Source: an uncultured Treponema sp. (lineage in GTDB: Bacteria; Spirochaetota; Spirochaetia; Treponematales; Treponemataceae). Taken from it: DNA of 64,000 nucleotides. Below the pieces are notes generated by a model that saw only the letters and a list, made by a program, of their open reading frames with translations, was not told where the DNA came from and made no database searches. The stretch spans positions 1 through 64,000 of the forward strand of contig CAMJZA010000007.1 of NCBI GenBank assembly GCA_946410085.1, written 5' to 3'. Shown here one piece after another: positions 8,980 through 18,658 of the stretch; within the stretch, counting starts at the first letter, position 1, and the number at the start of each line of letters is the position of its first letter. The position numbers were made by a program, and so were the translations under genes.

Positions 8980-11900
8980 ATGAGACGGCATGCAGTACAC
9001 CACACGTATACCGGACTCTTAAGCCTGATTGCGGCGGGTCTGCTTGCCCTTGCGTTTGCCGCCTGCAACGGCAACGGCGGGTCTATGGATTCAGGCGGTG
9101 CCGTCTATAACCCGAGCGGAACTGCATCCGGCGGAAGCGGCGGCTCTTCCGGGTCCGGCGGAACAACCGAAACCTTTACCGCACAAGACCTCCTGAACCG
9201 TTCCAATGCGGGCGACGACAGCGGCATCGTCCATCTCGTTACCGGCGGCGGCACAAGCCCCAATAGCAAGACTGTCACCATGTCCGCCGCAGACTTAGGG
9301 CTGCCTGCGGACGGCACCGTTACCCTGACCATTATCGGAATCGGCTACAGCGCCACGGCAGGCGCAAACCCGGACGGTACCGTTACCTTCGAAGTCCCCC
9401 TCATAGAAACTGGTGCAACGGTCACCATAGAACTGACCGTGCAGGACGCAGGCGGCACGATCCTCTGGTACGGCAGCAGTACCCAGTCCGTGGAGGACAA
9501 CATTGACATCAGCCTCATCCGCCAGTTCTGGACCCTGCCCGCAAGCCTTTCCGTCACGGCATCTCCCTCCGCCATCGAATATGACAGCGCCAATCCCGAC
9601 AGCTCATCCGCCAGATTCAGCGTCTCAATCCCGGGTCTGAACAGCGCCCCCGCCGGTGCCGTCTTTACCTACAGCTGGAAGGACCAGGACGGCAACACGG
9701 TAGCCGGTGCCACAGGCTCCACCCTCACCCTCACCGCAGGCCAGATGCTCGGCCCGGGCTTTACCCCGCTCAATGCCTCCGAGACGCGGACCTACAGCGT
9801 GGAAGTCTCCTATACCGAACCCTCCGGTGAGCAGGCGGTGAGAACCGGCAGCGCCACGGTGACCATTGCGACCGAAGCAACCCTTGTCCTGGAAGGCAGC
9901 GGAGTACAGACAGATGACACCGGCCACCAGTTCCTCGTACTCAACAAGTCTGCCTCTGCTGCGGCGTTTACCGCACGTGTCCTCTGCTACGGCGGACCGG
10001 TGAACTACGAATGGTCGTCTGTTTCCGGCGGCTCGGCGACGCTCGCTGTCACTGGAAACAGCGGTGCGGGCAACAGTGTAGCACCAGCGCCAGCCTCCGG
10101 CGGCATGACGATCCTGCGGGTAGAGGCAACTTTGCAAGACGGAAGGTATCTCTCCAAGGATTTCTACGTCTACGTGCTTGACGCGGTGATAAGCGGCAGT
10201 GACGTTCCTGCCTCGGCGGGCGATCCCATCATCATTACCAATACAGCGACGGATTCTACAAACCTGACCGCATCGCTTGCGGGCAGCCTGTCCGTTTCCG
10301 GCGTGAGCTATGAGTGGCAGATTGCGACTCCAGCCTTCGCAACCGTAAGCACTGCAGGCAACACATCGGCGGCAACCGTCCAACCCGTCGCTACGGGCGA
10401 AACAACGGTGAAGCTGCGGGCCTCCTATAAGGGCGTGTACTCCGACTGGAGCACAAGGCCCCTGTACGTCGCAGGCCTTACCGTAACCCAGACCCCATCC
10501 GGGGCCACGGCAGGCGACGTCACGATGGCGCTTTCCGACACGAAGTACCGCTATGCCTCCGTTACCCACGGTACAGGGACGGAGAGCATCAGCTGGGATG
10601 TTATCAGCGGCACGATCGGCACAGCTCCTGCCTCCGGCACCCCGGCCGGAGGCAGCGGAATAGAGCTGCAGCCGTCAGAGGGCGGCAAGTCCACCGTCAA
10701 GGTGTCCACGAACGTAAACGGCAGAACCCTGTCCAAGACCTTCGACGTCTACGTGCTTGACCTTGTCGTGTCCGGCACGAGCCTGTCCGCAAGCAGCACA
10801 AGACCGACACTGCTGACAATGACCGACAGCCCGTCGCTCACCGCAAGCCTTACGGGCTTTAGCGATGCAGACTTCACGTGGAGCGTTTCTGCCGCAAGCG
10901 TTGCATCATGTACGGAAAGCGGTACCCACCACGAGAGTGCGGCAGTTACACTGCTGGCAGCGGATTCGGCCACGGTTACCGTGAGCACGACCTACCAGGG
11001 GCTTACGGTGTCGGCAAGCCGCTATATCTACGTGCTGGATCTCACGGTAACCGGCGATGAGGTGATAGAAAAAGGTGATACCGGCACGCTGACGGCGTCG
11101 GTGTCCGGCTACGGCACAGGGGTCAGCTACAGCTGGAGTTCCACGGGTACGGCGATCGCTTCCGTCTCGGGAACCGGGCCGACGAAGGCGCTCACTCCGT
11201 CGGCAGGCGGAACGTCAACCGTGACCGTGACGGCGACCATTCCCGCAGCCAGCAAGACCCTGTCCAAGACGATAACCGTTACGGTCATCGAACCCGTAAT
11301 CAAGCAGGGGGGCAGCGCCGTTGCCTTAACCGGCAACACGCTTTCGTGTTCGTATAGTCCTGCTACAACGGTAACTTTGAACGGAATGCTGGAAGGTTTG
11401 GCAGCAGACATCAGCTGGTCGGCATCACCTGAAGGAATTGTCTCATTCAGTCCTGCAAGTGCTACAAATACAACAGGTGTAAATACAACGGTTACGGTCA
11501 ATGCGCCGGGCGATGTGACCATCACCATGACAGCAACCTATGACGGTACGTCATATACCAAAACCGCAGCTTACAGCATAGCTGCTCAGTCGCTTACATT
11601 TACTCAATTTGTTACGAATGATTATCTTAGTACGCTGCCTGCTAACGATGCAGAGCATCCGTATGTGCTGAATATAACCGGATGGACTGACACTGACAGA
11701 AATGCTGTCAAGGTTTATCTGCAACCTGAGAGTAACCCAAACGTCCGATATGTAGATTTGTCGAACTCCACACTGCCAACAGGAGATTTGGAAGCCTTTT
11801 TCCAATGGTGCTACACTATAACTACTGCTCCGCAGATACCAGACGGTGTAACGAGTTTGAAATGTTTATTTGATTTTGGTAATCATGCTTCTGATGCGCT

Positions 11901-12162
11901 TTCTGGTCCTCCGATAATAAGAATACCTGCCAGTGTTTTAAATATGGAGAAATGTTTCAACCAATGCAAATCACTGCAGAATGTCGATATCATTATCGAA
12001 GGAACAAATGTTACTAACTGGAATCAAACATTCCATAATATATCAGCAAGTCAGCATGTGACCGTTTGGGTTCCTGACGCCACGGTAAAAGCCGCTATTG
12101 AAGCTGCACCTGACAATACCGGTGTTGAGATAAAAATTGGCTCCGGTCCGTCCGGCCCGTAG
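8980..12162 (+). CDS. Large lipoprotein (paralog A) with repeated Ig-like (Big_2-type) domains and a BspA/LRR-like C-terminus
   Basis: Lipobox LAFAAC-NGNGGS; repeated YVLDxxVSG units; C-terminus VTSLKCLF...LNMEKCFNQCKSLQNVDI. Confidence 0.85.
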   Translation: MRRHAVHHTYTGLLSLIAAGLLALAFAACNGNGGSMDSGGAVYNPSGTASGGSGGSSGSGGTTETFTAQDLLNRSNAGDDSGIVHLVTGGGTSPNSKTVTMSAADLGLPADGTVTLTIIGIGYSATAGANPDGTVTFEVPLIETGATVTIELTVQDAGGTILWYGSSTQSVEDNIDISLIRQFWTLPASLSVTASPSAIEYDSANPDSSSARFSVSIPGLNSAPAGAVFTYSWKDQDGNTVAGATGSTLTLTAGQMLGPGFTPLNASETRTYSVEVSYTEPSGEQAVRTGSATVTIATEATLVLEGSGVQTDDTGHQFLVLNKSASAAAFTARVLCYGGPVNYEWSSVSGGSATLAVTGNSGAGNSVAPAPASGGMTILRVEATLQDGRYLSKDFYVYVLDAVISGSDVPASAGDPIIITNTATDSTNLTASLAGSLSVSGVSYEWQIATPAFATVSTAGNTSAATVQPVATGETTVKLRASYKGVYSDWSTRPLYVAGLTVTQTPSGATAGDVTMALSDTKYRYASVTHGTGTESISWDVISGTIGTAPASGTPAGGSGIELQPSEGGKSTVKVSTNVNGRTLSKTFDVYVLDLVVSGTSLSASSTRPTLLTMTDSPSLTASLTGFSDADFTWSVSAASVASCTESGTHHESAAVTLLAADSATVTVSTTYQGLTVSASRYIYVLDLTVTGDEVIEKGDTGTLTASVSGYGTGVSYSWSSTGTAIASVSGTGPTKALTPSAGGTSTVTVTATIPAASKTLSKTITVTVIEPVIKQGGSAVALTGNTLSCSYSPATTVTLNGMLEGLAADISWSASPEGIVSFSPASATNTTGVNTTVTVNAPGDVTITMTATYDGTSYTKTAAYSIAAQSLTFTQFVTNDYLSTLPANDAEHPYVLNITGWTDTDRNAVKVYLQPESNPNVRYVDLSNSTLPTGDLEAFFQWCYTITTAPQIPDGVTSLKCLFDFGNHASDALSGPPIIRIPASVLNMEKCFNQCKSLQNVDIIIEGTNVTNWNQTFHNISASQHVTVWVPDATVKAAIEAAPDNTGVEIKIGSGPSGP

Positions 12163-12260
12163 CCGCCCCGCCCAGCAGCGGGCAGCACCGCCCCCGGGCC
12201 CGATAGCAGGCGTTTATATCGGCCACGGCATTGCCGTGGCCACCTACGCCTCCGCCAGGG

Positions 12261-13241
12261 CTACGTCCGTTGGACAGCAAGCTCTGCCGCGAGCTTTTCA
12301 ACTTCCTCCAGCGGAAGTCCTACCGCTTGGGCTATCTGCTCGTGAGTCCCCAATTTCATTGCAAGGAGATTGCGTGCGTCTGTCAGGGCTCTGTTCCGTT
12401 CTCCCCGCTGAAATCCTGCCTCTTCGCCGTCGAGGTAACCGTCACGCCGCAGGATGCGGTCGTACTCTTCCTGGTCGAATTCCGTCAGGCTCATGTTCAT
12501 AACCTCCATCTTCTGGGACTTAAAGTATCCGTCAAGTAGCTTTTCCCGAATGGCGTAGTCCAGCGCCTCTTCAACGGCTTTTCTGGCAGGCATCTTTGCC
12601 TGCAGGTTCTGCTTGACCCTGTTCACATAGCTGCAGTAATCATACAGTGCCTTGCACTTTTTTTGAAGTCCTTCGCTGTGTTTTCCTCCGATGTTGATGA
12701 CTTTTGCCGTCCATTCAAAGCCCTCTGTATTTCCCGCCGGTTCAAATGCGTCCGAAAGTCTTTGGTAGGACACATCGGGTAACTTCCTGTCTCCGTTGTA
12801 AAATACAATGAAGCAGGGGGCGGGAATCCTGACAAGCCGGGAGCTGAACAAATTCTCTCTCCGGGAAGAAAGATGCAGCTGATACAGCTGGGCAAAGTAC
12901 ATCAATCCCCGCAGAGGCATGTTGGGATTGTACGAGGACTGCTGTTCGAACAAATTCATCTGGCTGCCGATGAGGAAGGAGATGTCGTTCTTCATCGTGA
13001 TGTAGATGACATTTTCAATCGTCGTGAGCGAGAGGGCGTCCGGGTCGGTATAGCTGCTGTCATTCAGGGCGTTATACAGGTCCAGCCGCCAGCGCTTACT
13101 CTGCTCGCTGTCCCGTCCGAAGATGGCCTTGAACAGCCGGTCCTTGTACTCGCGGTTAGTTTTGAAGCTAGGGCTGCCGGGAGCCCAGGTCTGTACCGCT
13201 TCCGTCGGGGCATAATTCCCCGCATTACTGTTGTTCTGCAT
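12261..13241 (-). CDS. Rpn/PD-(D/E)XK nuclease family putative transposase
   Basis: RLFKAIFG..., NLFEQQSSYNPNMPLRGLMYFAQLY, FIVFYNGDRKLPD; start placed at MQNNSN after GGAGG. Confidence 0.8.
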   Translation of the reverse strand: MQNNSNAGNYAPTEAVQTWAPGSPSFKTNREYKDRLFKAIFGRDSEQSKRWRLDLYNALNDSSYTDPDALSLTTIENVIYITMKNDISFLIGSQMNLFEQQSSYNPNMPLRGLMYFAQLYQLHLSSRRENLFSSRLVRIPAPCFIVFYNGDRKLPDVSYQRLSDAFEPAGNTEGFEWTAKVINIGGKHSEGLQKKCKALYDYCSYVNRVKQNLQAKMPARKAVEEALDYAIREKLLDGYFKSQKMEVMNMSLTEFDQEEYDRILRRDGYLDGEEAGFQRGERNRALTDARNLLAMKLGTHEQIAQAVGLPLEEVEKLAAELAVQRT

Positions 13242-13539
13242 ACGTTTTCCTCCACATAATTGTGCGTTAGGCACAAGAGGGGGCGGGAGCCCCCTGCCCC
13301 ACGCCCGCTGGGTGCCTGGCGGACATGGCGAACGCAAAGGGATTGTGCTCAAGCCCGCGTGCCTGCAGCTGTTTATCTGTGGAACACTATGCTTTTTGTC
13401 CATTTTGAAGGGAAAATAATGGACAACTGTAAAAATGGTCCAGCCGTCAAGCCCTGGCTTTCACCGTAGCGTCCAGGCTATCCGTTCCGACCTGCCGCAT
13501 GTGGTTTCTCGTCCGGTGCCCCTGTCAAAAGATTCACCC

Positions 13540-13566
13540 AGGCTTATGGAAACATTCCATAAGCCT
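13540..13566. repeat. Inverted repeat (12-bp arms, 3-nt loop) at one end of the 22-bp array
   Basis: AGGCTTATGGAA-ACA-TTCCATAAGCCT. Confidence 0.9.
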
Positions 13567-13753
13567 TGCGGAAACATTCCATAAGCCTTGCGGAAACATT
13601 CCATAAGCCTTGTCGAAACATTCCACAAGCCTTGCCGAAACATTCCATAAGCCTTGTCGAAACATTCCATAAGCCTTACGGAAACATTCCATAAGCCTTG
13701 CGGAAACATTCCATAAGCCTTGCCGAAACATTCCATAAGCCTTGCGGAATCCT
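13548..13753. repeat. 22-bp direct tandem repeat array, about 9 copies
   Basis: Unit GGAAACATTCCATAAGCCTTGC at 13548, 13570, 13592, 13614, 13636, 13658, 13680, 13702, 13724, 13746. Confidence 0.95.
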
Positions 13754-13841
13754 TCCGAACGTTTTACAGATTTTTTCCCGTAAAGCGGCAAAAAATGCCT
13801 CTTGTTTACAGACAAAAAGGCAAGAGGTGACTGAATGAAGA

Positions 13842-13945
13842 ATGACACCGGCTTCCCCCGCGGGGAGCCCAAAACCGAAGCCTTTCGAGGAACTGACCTT
13901 TCATGACGGCTTCATGTTCGGAATCGTCATGCAGGACAGGGGCTT
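13842..13945 (+). pseudogene. Remnant of an Rpn-family nuclease N-terminus
   Basis: PFEELTFHDGFMFGIVMQD family signature with no downstream homologous coding sequence; possible upstream start at 13834 is in another frame. Confidence 0.6.
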
Positions 13946-13987
13946 GCATGCCCGCGGCAGGCGGATGCCGCATACAGTGCAGGAAAC

Positions 13988-14026
13988 AAAAATGCCGGCG
14001 ACCAGCCCCAGGGGCGGACCGCCGGC
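13988..14026 (-). terminator. Terminator of the sugar ABC operon
   Basis: ATGCCGGCG...CGCCGGCAT hairpin followed by T run on the minus strand. Confidence 0.65.
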
Positions 14027-14103
14027 ATATACTGCAGGGACGGGCGTTTACCGCCCGCCCCGGATGCGCTTACACACGCAAAAGCCTTACTGTGCTAAAG
14101 CCC

Positions 14104-15657
14104 TTATTTAGAAGCCTTCCATGCGTTGTACTGCTTCTGAGCCTCGGCAAGGACACTCTGGTATCCTGCATCGTCAAGCTTCTTCTGGAACTCGGCAATC
14201 TTTGCCTTGACGTTCTTGGAACCGAATGCACCGAGCTCAAGGGACTTTCCGTACTCTTCAAAGAGGTTCACGCAGGCAGAATAGGCAGCATCAACGCTTG
14301 AGTGATCAAAGCGGAAGCCGGAAGCAACCGTACCGGACGCATTGTTGTTGAAGTCATCGTACATCTCAACCTTGTTGGACGGCTCGTTGACTTCGAGCGT
14401 AACGGCCTTGACGGACGTTGACTCCCACGGGCTGTGGCTGTAGGTGGCAGTACCGCCGGTCCTGTCGACCAGTCCGTTCGTGATCACGTAGTCCTTGCCT
14501 TCGATTCCGTAGGTATACAGGTTGGCAAGCTTGGTGTCCGTGAAGAGGTAGCCCAGGAAGTCCACGCAGTCCTTGGCGGTCTGCTCGGAGCACTTCTTGG
14601 AAACGGCAAAGCAGGAACCGAGCGTCGTCGTAGAGCGGCCCCAGTTCTTCGTCACCTGGGCAAAGTCCTCGGGCTGGTTTCCGTCGCGGCCCTCAGACTC
14701 CTTGTTGTTCGGAATTGCGGTCCACCAGTTGAAGAGCCAGTCCTGGGTAAGGCAGGTCTGGGTGTTTGCAATGCCGCCGAGCTCGTCGTCTACGTTGACA
14801 TAGCCCTTCTCGCCCCATTCGGCCATCATCGTGCAGTACTGCTCGAATTCCTTGGACTGAACCGTGTTCACCAGTTCGTTCGTCTGCTGGTCAACGCCGA
14901 TCATGGACATGAGGCCGTTGTCAATGCAGTCATAGCGGTCCAGATAGAAGCGGTAGAACATGGCAGTTCCGGCGAAGACGAAGGGATACTTCACCTTGCC
15001 GACAGCCTTTGCCATGTAGGGCTCAAGGGCCTTGAGGCGGTCATAGGTCGTCGGTCCGGCATTCTCAATCTTCTTCATGTCAACGCCGCCGATCCTGTCG
15101 GCTGCGGAAAGAAGGACCTTAATCATGTAGCCTTCGGCACCTTCCTTGTACACGGGAACGAACATGTCCTTGCCGTCATAGCGGGCAGCTTCCCAGTACC
15201 AGGCGGGCATGGAGTTCCACAGGCGCGTTCCGGGCAGGAGGGAAGTCAGGTCATAGGCGGCATTTCCCTTATACAGGTCGTTCGTGCCGATCGTGGCCCA
15301 CCAGTTTGCCGTCCACAGAAGGTCAACCTCTCCGCCGGCAAGCGCCATGTTGGCCTTGTCGCCGTACTCACCGTTCATGATGTCGCGGATATCCACGACG
15401 TAATCTGCACCAAGCTCGCCGAGGCGGGCGTTCATTGCATCCTGAACTGCCGCAACTTCCTTTTCGTCAACGGCGCTCGTGTTGTAGGTTGCCCGGTAAA
15501 TCTTGATGACCCGCTTGCCGCCGGCAGCAGCAGCTGTAGAACCGGAAGATGAAGCTGCGGAAGCAGAAGCGGAATCCTTCTTTCCTCCGCAGGACACAAA
15601 CGCAAGCAGGGCCGCCGCAGAAAGCGCAAGGGCCTTCGTCGCAAACAATTTCTTCAT
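14104..15657 (-). CDS. Extracellular solute-binding lipoprotein, sugar ABC transporter
   Basis: MKKLFATKALALSAAALLAFVSCGGKKDS; DVDLLWTANWWATI; followed by two permease genes in the operon. Confidence 0.88.
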   Translation of the reverse strand: MKKLFATKALALSAAALLAFVSCGGKKDSASASAASSSGSTAAAAGGKRVIKIYRATYNTSAVDEKEVAAVQDAMNARLGELGADYVVDIRDIMNGEYGDKANMALAGGEVDLLWTANWWATIGTNDLYKGNAAYDLTSLLPGTRLWNSMPAWYWEAARYDGKDMFVPVYKEGAEGYMIKVLLSAADRIGGVDMKKIENAGPTTYDRLKALEPYMAKAVGKVKYPFVFAGTAMFYRFYLDRYDCIDNGLMSMIGVDQQTNELVNTVQSKEFEQYCTMMAEWGEKGYVNVDDELGGIANTQTCLTQDWLFNWWTAIPNNKESEGRDGNQPEDFAQVTKNWGRSTTTLGSCFAVSKKCSEQTAKDCVDFLGYLFTDTKLANLYTYGIEGKDYVITNGLVDRTGGTATYSHSPWESTSVKAVTLEVNEPSNKVEMYDDFNNNASGTVASGFRFDHSSVDAAYSACVNLFEEYGKSLELGAFGSKNVKAKIAEFQKKLDDAGYQSVLAEAQKQYNAWKASK

Positions 15658-15817
15658 ATGATAATTCCTCCTATATCATACCATATAACATATAATAACA
15701 TATAACGCCGCAGCTTCACCGCCCGTGCGGGAAGCAGACGGAACGTTTTTACCACACTCATGCCGGACGGGAGCACCAGCCCCTGCCGGCTTCTGCCGGG
15801 GCAGAGCGGCCCCGGCA

Positions 15818-16726
15818 CTAGCCCTTTACGGAACCGACCGTCAGGCCCTTGATGAAGTACTTCTGGAAGAAGGGATAGGCAATGATGACCGGGCCTATGA
15901 CGACGATAACCGTCGCCATCGTCGCTGAATACTGGGGAATCGTGCCGCCCATCGCCTGCAGGACCACGGACGGGATATTCTTGTTGTTCAGCATCGTCTC
16001 AATGGACTTCTGGATGTTTATGAGGAGCAGCTGCAGGGGCTTGCGCGCATTCGTCTCAATGTACAGGTAAGCGTTCTGCCAGTCGTTCCAGTAGGTCGTC
16101 GCCATCATGAAGCCGACGGCCGCGAGGGAGGGCTTCATGAGCGGCAGGGTTATCTGGAAGAAGGTGCGGTACTCGCCCGCACCGTCAATCCTCGCCGCGT
16201 CCATCAGTTCCTCGGGTATCGAGTTCGCGATGAAGGTTCGCAGGATGATGACGTTCATCGTCGTGACGCAGAGCGGCAGGATGAGCAGGAGCAGGTTGTC
16301 CTTCAGGTGATAGGTGGACGTAAACACCATGTAGTTTGCCAGCTGACCGCCGTTGAAGAGCATGGGGATCAGCAGGTAGACGGAAAGCGCCTTCCGCAGG
16401 GGGAACTCATGCCGGCTCAGCGAATAGGCGAACATGCTCATCACGAGCAGACCGAAGAAGGTTCCCGCCACGGTAACGAAAATCGTTACCCCGTAGGAAA
16501 TCCGCAGCTGCTCGCCGAAGCGGAGCACCGCATTCATGCCCGACAGGGACCACTGCGAGGGAAAGTAGGTAAAGCCCGTCGTGCTGATGACCTTTTCTGC
16601 CGTAAAGGCGGAAATGATGACGAGGAGAATCGGCAGGGCACAGAATACCGTATACGCCAGGAGGCAGAATCCCAAAATCGACTGTCCCGCATAGCTGACA
16701 TCGCGCTTCCAGTTTGTCTTTGACAT
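15818..16726 (-). CDS. Carbohydrate ABC transporter permease (LplC/MalG type)
   Basis: EELMDAARIDGAGEYRTFFQITLPLMKPSLA EAA loop. Confidence 0.9.
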   Translation of the reverse strand: MSKTNWKRDVSYAGQSILGFCLLAYTVFCALPILLVIISAFTAEKVISTTGFTYFPSQWSLSGMNAVLRFGEQLRISYGVTIFVTVAGTFFGLLVMSMFAYSLSRHEFPLRKALSVYLLIPMLFNGGQLANYMVFTSTYHLKDNLLLLILPLCVTTMNVIILRTFIANSIPEELMDAARIDGAGEYRTFFQITLPLMKPSLAAVGFMMATTYWNDWQNAYLYIETNARKPLQLLLINIQKSIETMLNNKNIPSVVLQAMGGTIPQYSATMATVIVVIGPVIIAYPFFQKYFIKGLTVGSVKG

Positions 16727-16743
16727 CTCTAGGCCTCCATCAA

Positions 16744-17649
16744 TTAAAAGAGTGCATCGTCAGGGTTCACTTTCCTGACCACGCCGTTGGCAAGGAGCAG
16801 GAGCAGGAGGCCGACAACAGACTGGAAGAAGGTGGTCGCAGCGGTAAAGCCGAAGTTCGCATTCTTCATGATCGCGTTCAGGACGTAGGAGTCAATGACC
16901 TGCGTCGTATCGTACAGGATGCCCGTGTTGCGCGTAATCTGATAGAACAGACCCGTGTCGGACCGCATGATGCCGCCGACCGAAAGCAGGAGCATGACCG
17001 TCGTCATGGGGATGAGGGCAGGCAGCGTGATGTAGCGTATCTGCTGCCACTTGTTGGCGCCGTCTATCTTGGCCGCCTCGTAGAGCGACTGGTCAACGCC
17101 CGCAAGCACGGACATGTACAGGACGGACCCGTAGCCGACGGAGTTCCAGATTTTGACGATCGTCAGGATATAGGGCCAGTACTGGGGGCTGCGGTAAAAG
17201 GGAATCCTGCCGCCGAGCAGGTTGTTGATGATTCCCGTCCCCGAGCTGATGTAGGCCATGACGATGAACTGGACGGCCGCATACGAGACGAACACGGGGA
17301 TAATCATGATGGTCTGCATGAACTTGCCGATCCGCTTAAAGACATACTGGTCTATCGCAACGGCAAGCACGATGTTCAGGAAGGTGCCGAGCGTGGTGAA
17401 AATCACGTAATACATCAGCGTATTGCGCGTAATGCGGGTAAAGTCACCCCGCGACTGGAAGAGGAAGCGGAAGTTTTCCAGCCCGTTGAAGGGACTGCCC
17501 CAGATTCCTTTCGTATAGTCAAACTTCTTGAAGGCAAGGACAAGACCCGCCATCGGGATGTAATTGAAGAAAAGCAGAACCAGGACGGCCGGCAGGGCCA
17601 TCACAAGGTAAGCCCTGTGTTTCCACGTGTCCTTCAAAAATCGATTCAT
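16744..17649 (-). CDS. Sugar ABC transporter permease (LplB type)
   Basis: YEAAKIDGANKWQQIRYITLPALIP EAA loop, MALPAVLVLLFFNYIPMAG. Confidence 0.9.
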   Translation of the reverse strand: MNRFLKDTWKHRAYLVMALPAVLVLLFFNYIPMAGLVLAFKKFDYTKGIWGSPFNGLENFRFLFQSRGDFTRITRNTLMYYVIFTTLGTFLNIVLAVAIDQYVFKRIGKFMQTIMIIPVFVSYAAVQFIVMAYISSGTGIINNLLGGRIPFYRSPQYWPYILTIVKIWNSVGYGSVLYMSVLAGVDQSLYEAAKIDGANKWQQIRYITLPALIPMTTVMLLLSVGGIMRSDTGLFYQITRNTGILYDTTQVIDSYVLNAIMKNANFGFTAATTFFQSVVGLLLLLLANGVVRKVNPDDALF

Positions 17650-17784
17650 CGAAACCTCCGCAGGGATTTTAACGAAAACGTTTTAGCTCTCTTTTCCTAT
17701 GGTATCACAGGCTTCCGAGTCTTGTCAAATTTAAATTGTTTCAGTGCTTTTTTAACCAGTTTTTTTAAGGAAGCAGCCCGGGCA

Positions 17785-17824
17785 TAAAAAAACCGTGTCC
17801 TTCCGTCAGACGGAAAAACACGGT
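17785..17824 (-). terminator. Rho-independent terminator downstream of tRNA-Arg
   Basis: Minus strand ACCGTGT...ACACGGT-TTTTTTT. Confidence 0.8.
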
Positions 17825-17827
17825 CTC

Positions 17828-17901
17828 TGACCCGCGCGGGAATCGAACTCGCAACCTACAGCTTAGGAGGCTGTCACTCTATCCAATTGAGCTAGTGGGT
17901 C
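17828..17901 (-). tRNA. tRNA-Arg (anticodon CCT)
   Basis: GACCCACTAGCTCAATTGGATAGAGTGACAGCCTCCTAAGCTGTAGGTTGCGAGTTCGATTCCCGCGCGGGTC; loop CTCCTAA. Confidence 0.88.
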
Positions 17902-17976
17902 AAAACAGCCTGGCGGAACCGGGCCGCCAGGCACTGTATATGCCACAGAAGCCGGAAAAGCTTCTGCAAGCTGCTG

Positions 17977-18549
17977 TTATTTGTCCTTTGAACGCTCAAC
18001 GAAGGAACCGTCGCGGGTGTCCACGACAATCTTATCGTCGGTGTTGCAGAACAGGGGAACCTTTACCTCAAGACCGGTGTCCAGGGTAGCAGGCTTCAGG
18101 GACTTTCCTGACGTATCACCCTTCACGCCGGGCTCGCAGTAGGTAATCGTCCTCGTCACGTTGACGGGAAGGTTTACGCCGACCGGCTTGCCTTCATAGT
18201 AGGTAATTTTGATGTCATACTCATCATCGGGAGAAATGTAGCCCCAGTTGTCACCGAGGTCATCCTTCTCGAGCGGCACGTCATCATAGCTTTCCTGATC
18301 CATAAAGTGGAAGGTCGTTCCGTCGATATAGGAAAGCTTCACGTTCTTCTCCTCGAGGTCAACCTCGTCAAACTTTTCGCCGGCATCCAGACCAAGATCC
18401 TGCGTTCCACCGGTAACGATATTCTTTACGCGGAGCTTCGTCGTCATTCCCTGGCGACCGGACTTCTGCCCCAGCATCTTCTGAACGATAAACGGTGAAC
18501 CTTCAAACATGAAAGCCGAACCAACCCTGATTTCATTCGTTGTCAACAT
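17977..18549 (-). CDS. efp: Elongation factor P, Arg-type loop (KSGR)
   Basis: EF-P fold; QKSGRQGMTTKLRVKNIVTGGTQD; acidic domains and C-terminal DTRDGSFVERS. Confidence 0.93.
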   Translation of the reverse strand: MLTTNEIRVGSAFMFEGSPFIVQKMLGQKSGRQGMTTKLRVKNIVTGGTQDLGLDAGEKFDEVDLEEKNVKLSYIDGTTFHFMDQESYDDVPLEKDDLGDNWGYISPDDEYDIKITYYEGKPVGVNLPVNVTRTITYCEPGVKGDTSGKSLKPATLDTGLEVKVPLFCNTDDKIVVDTRDGSFVERSKDK

Positions 18550-18658
18550 ACTCTATTTCTTCCATTAAAGAGAATACGCAGAGTATATCGTATTTTTCAC
18601 ATTAATGCAACTGGTTACCCGCATTTTTCCCGCAGGCAGGCGGACTGCCTTGCCGCCG

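Noticed and set aside
9625-10569. 314 aa minus-strand ORF
   Set aside because: Antisense shadow of lipoprotein paralog A
13548-13753. CRISPR array
   Set aside because: Units are contiguous with no spacers and no cas genes in the window
13461-13872. ORFs MECFGKAYGMFPQGLWNVS... as repeat proteins
   Set aside because: They arise because a 22-bp unit lacks stop codons across the frames it cycles through; no start context or conserved frame
16714-17787. 357 aa plus-strand ORF
   Set aside because: Antisense to the LplB-type permease
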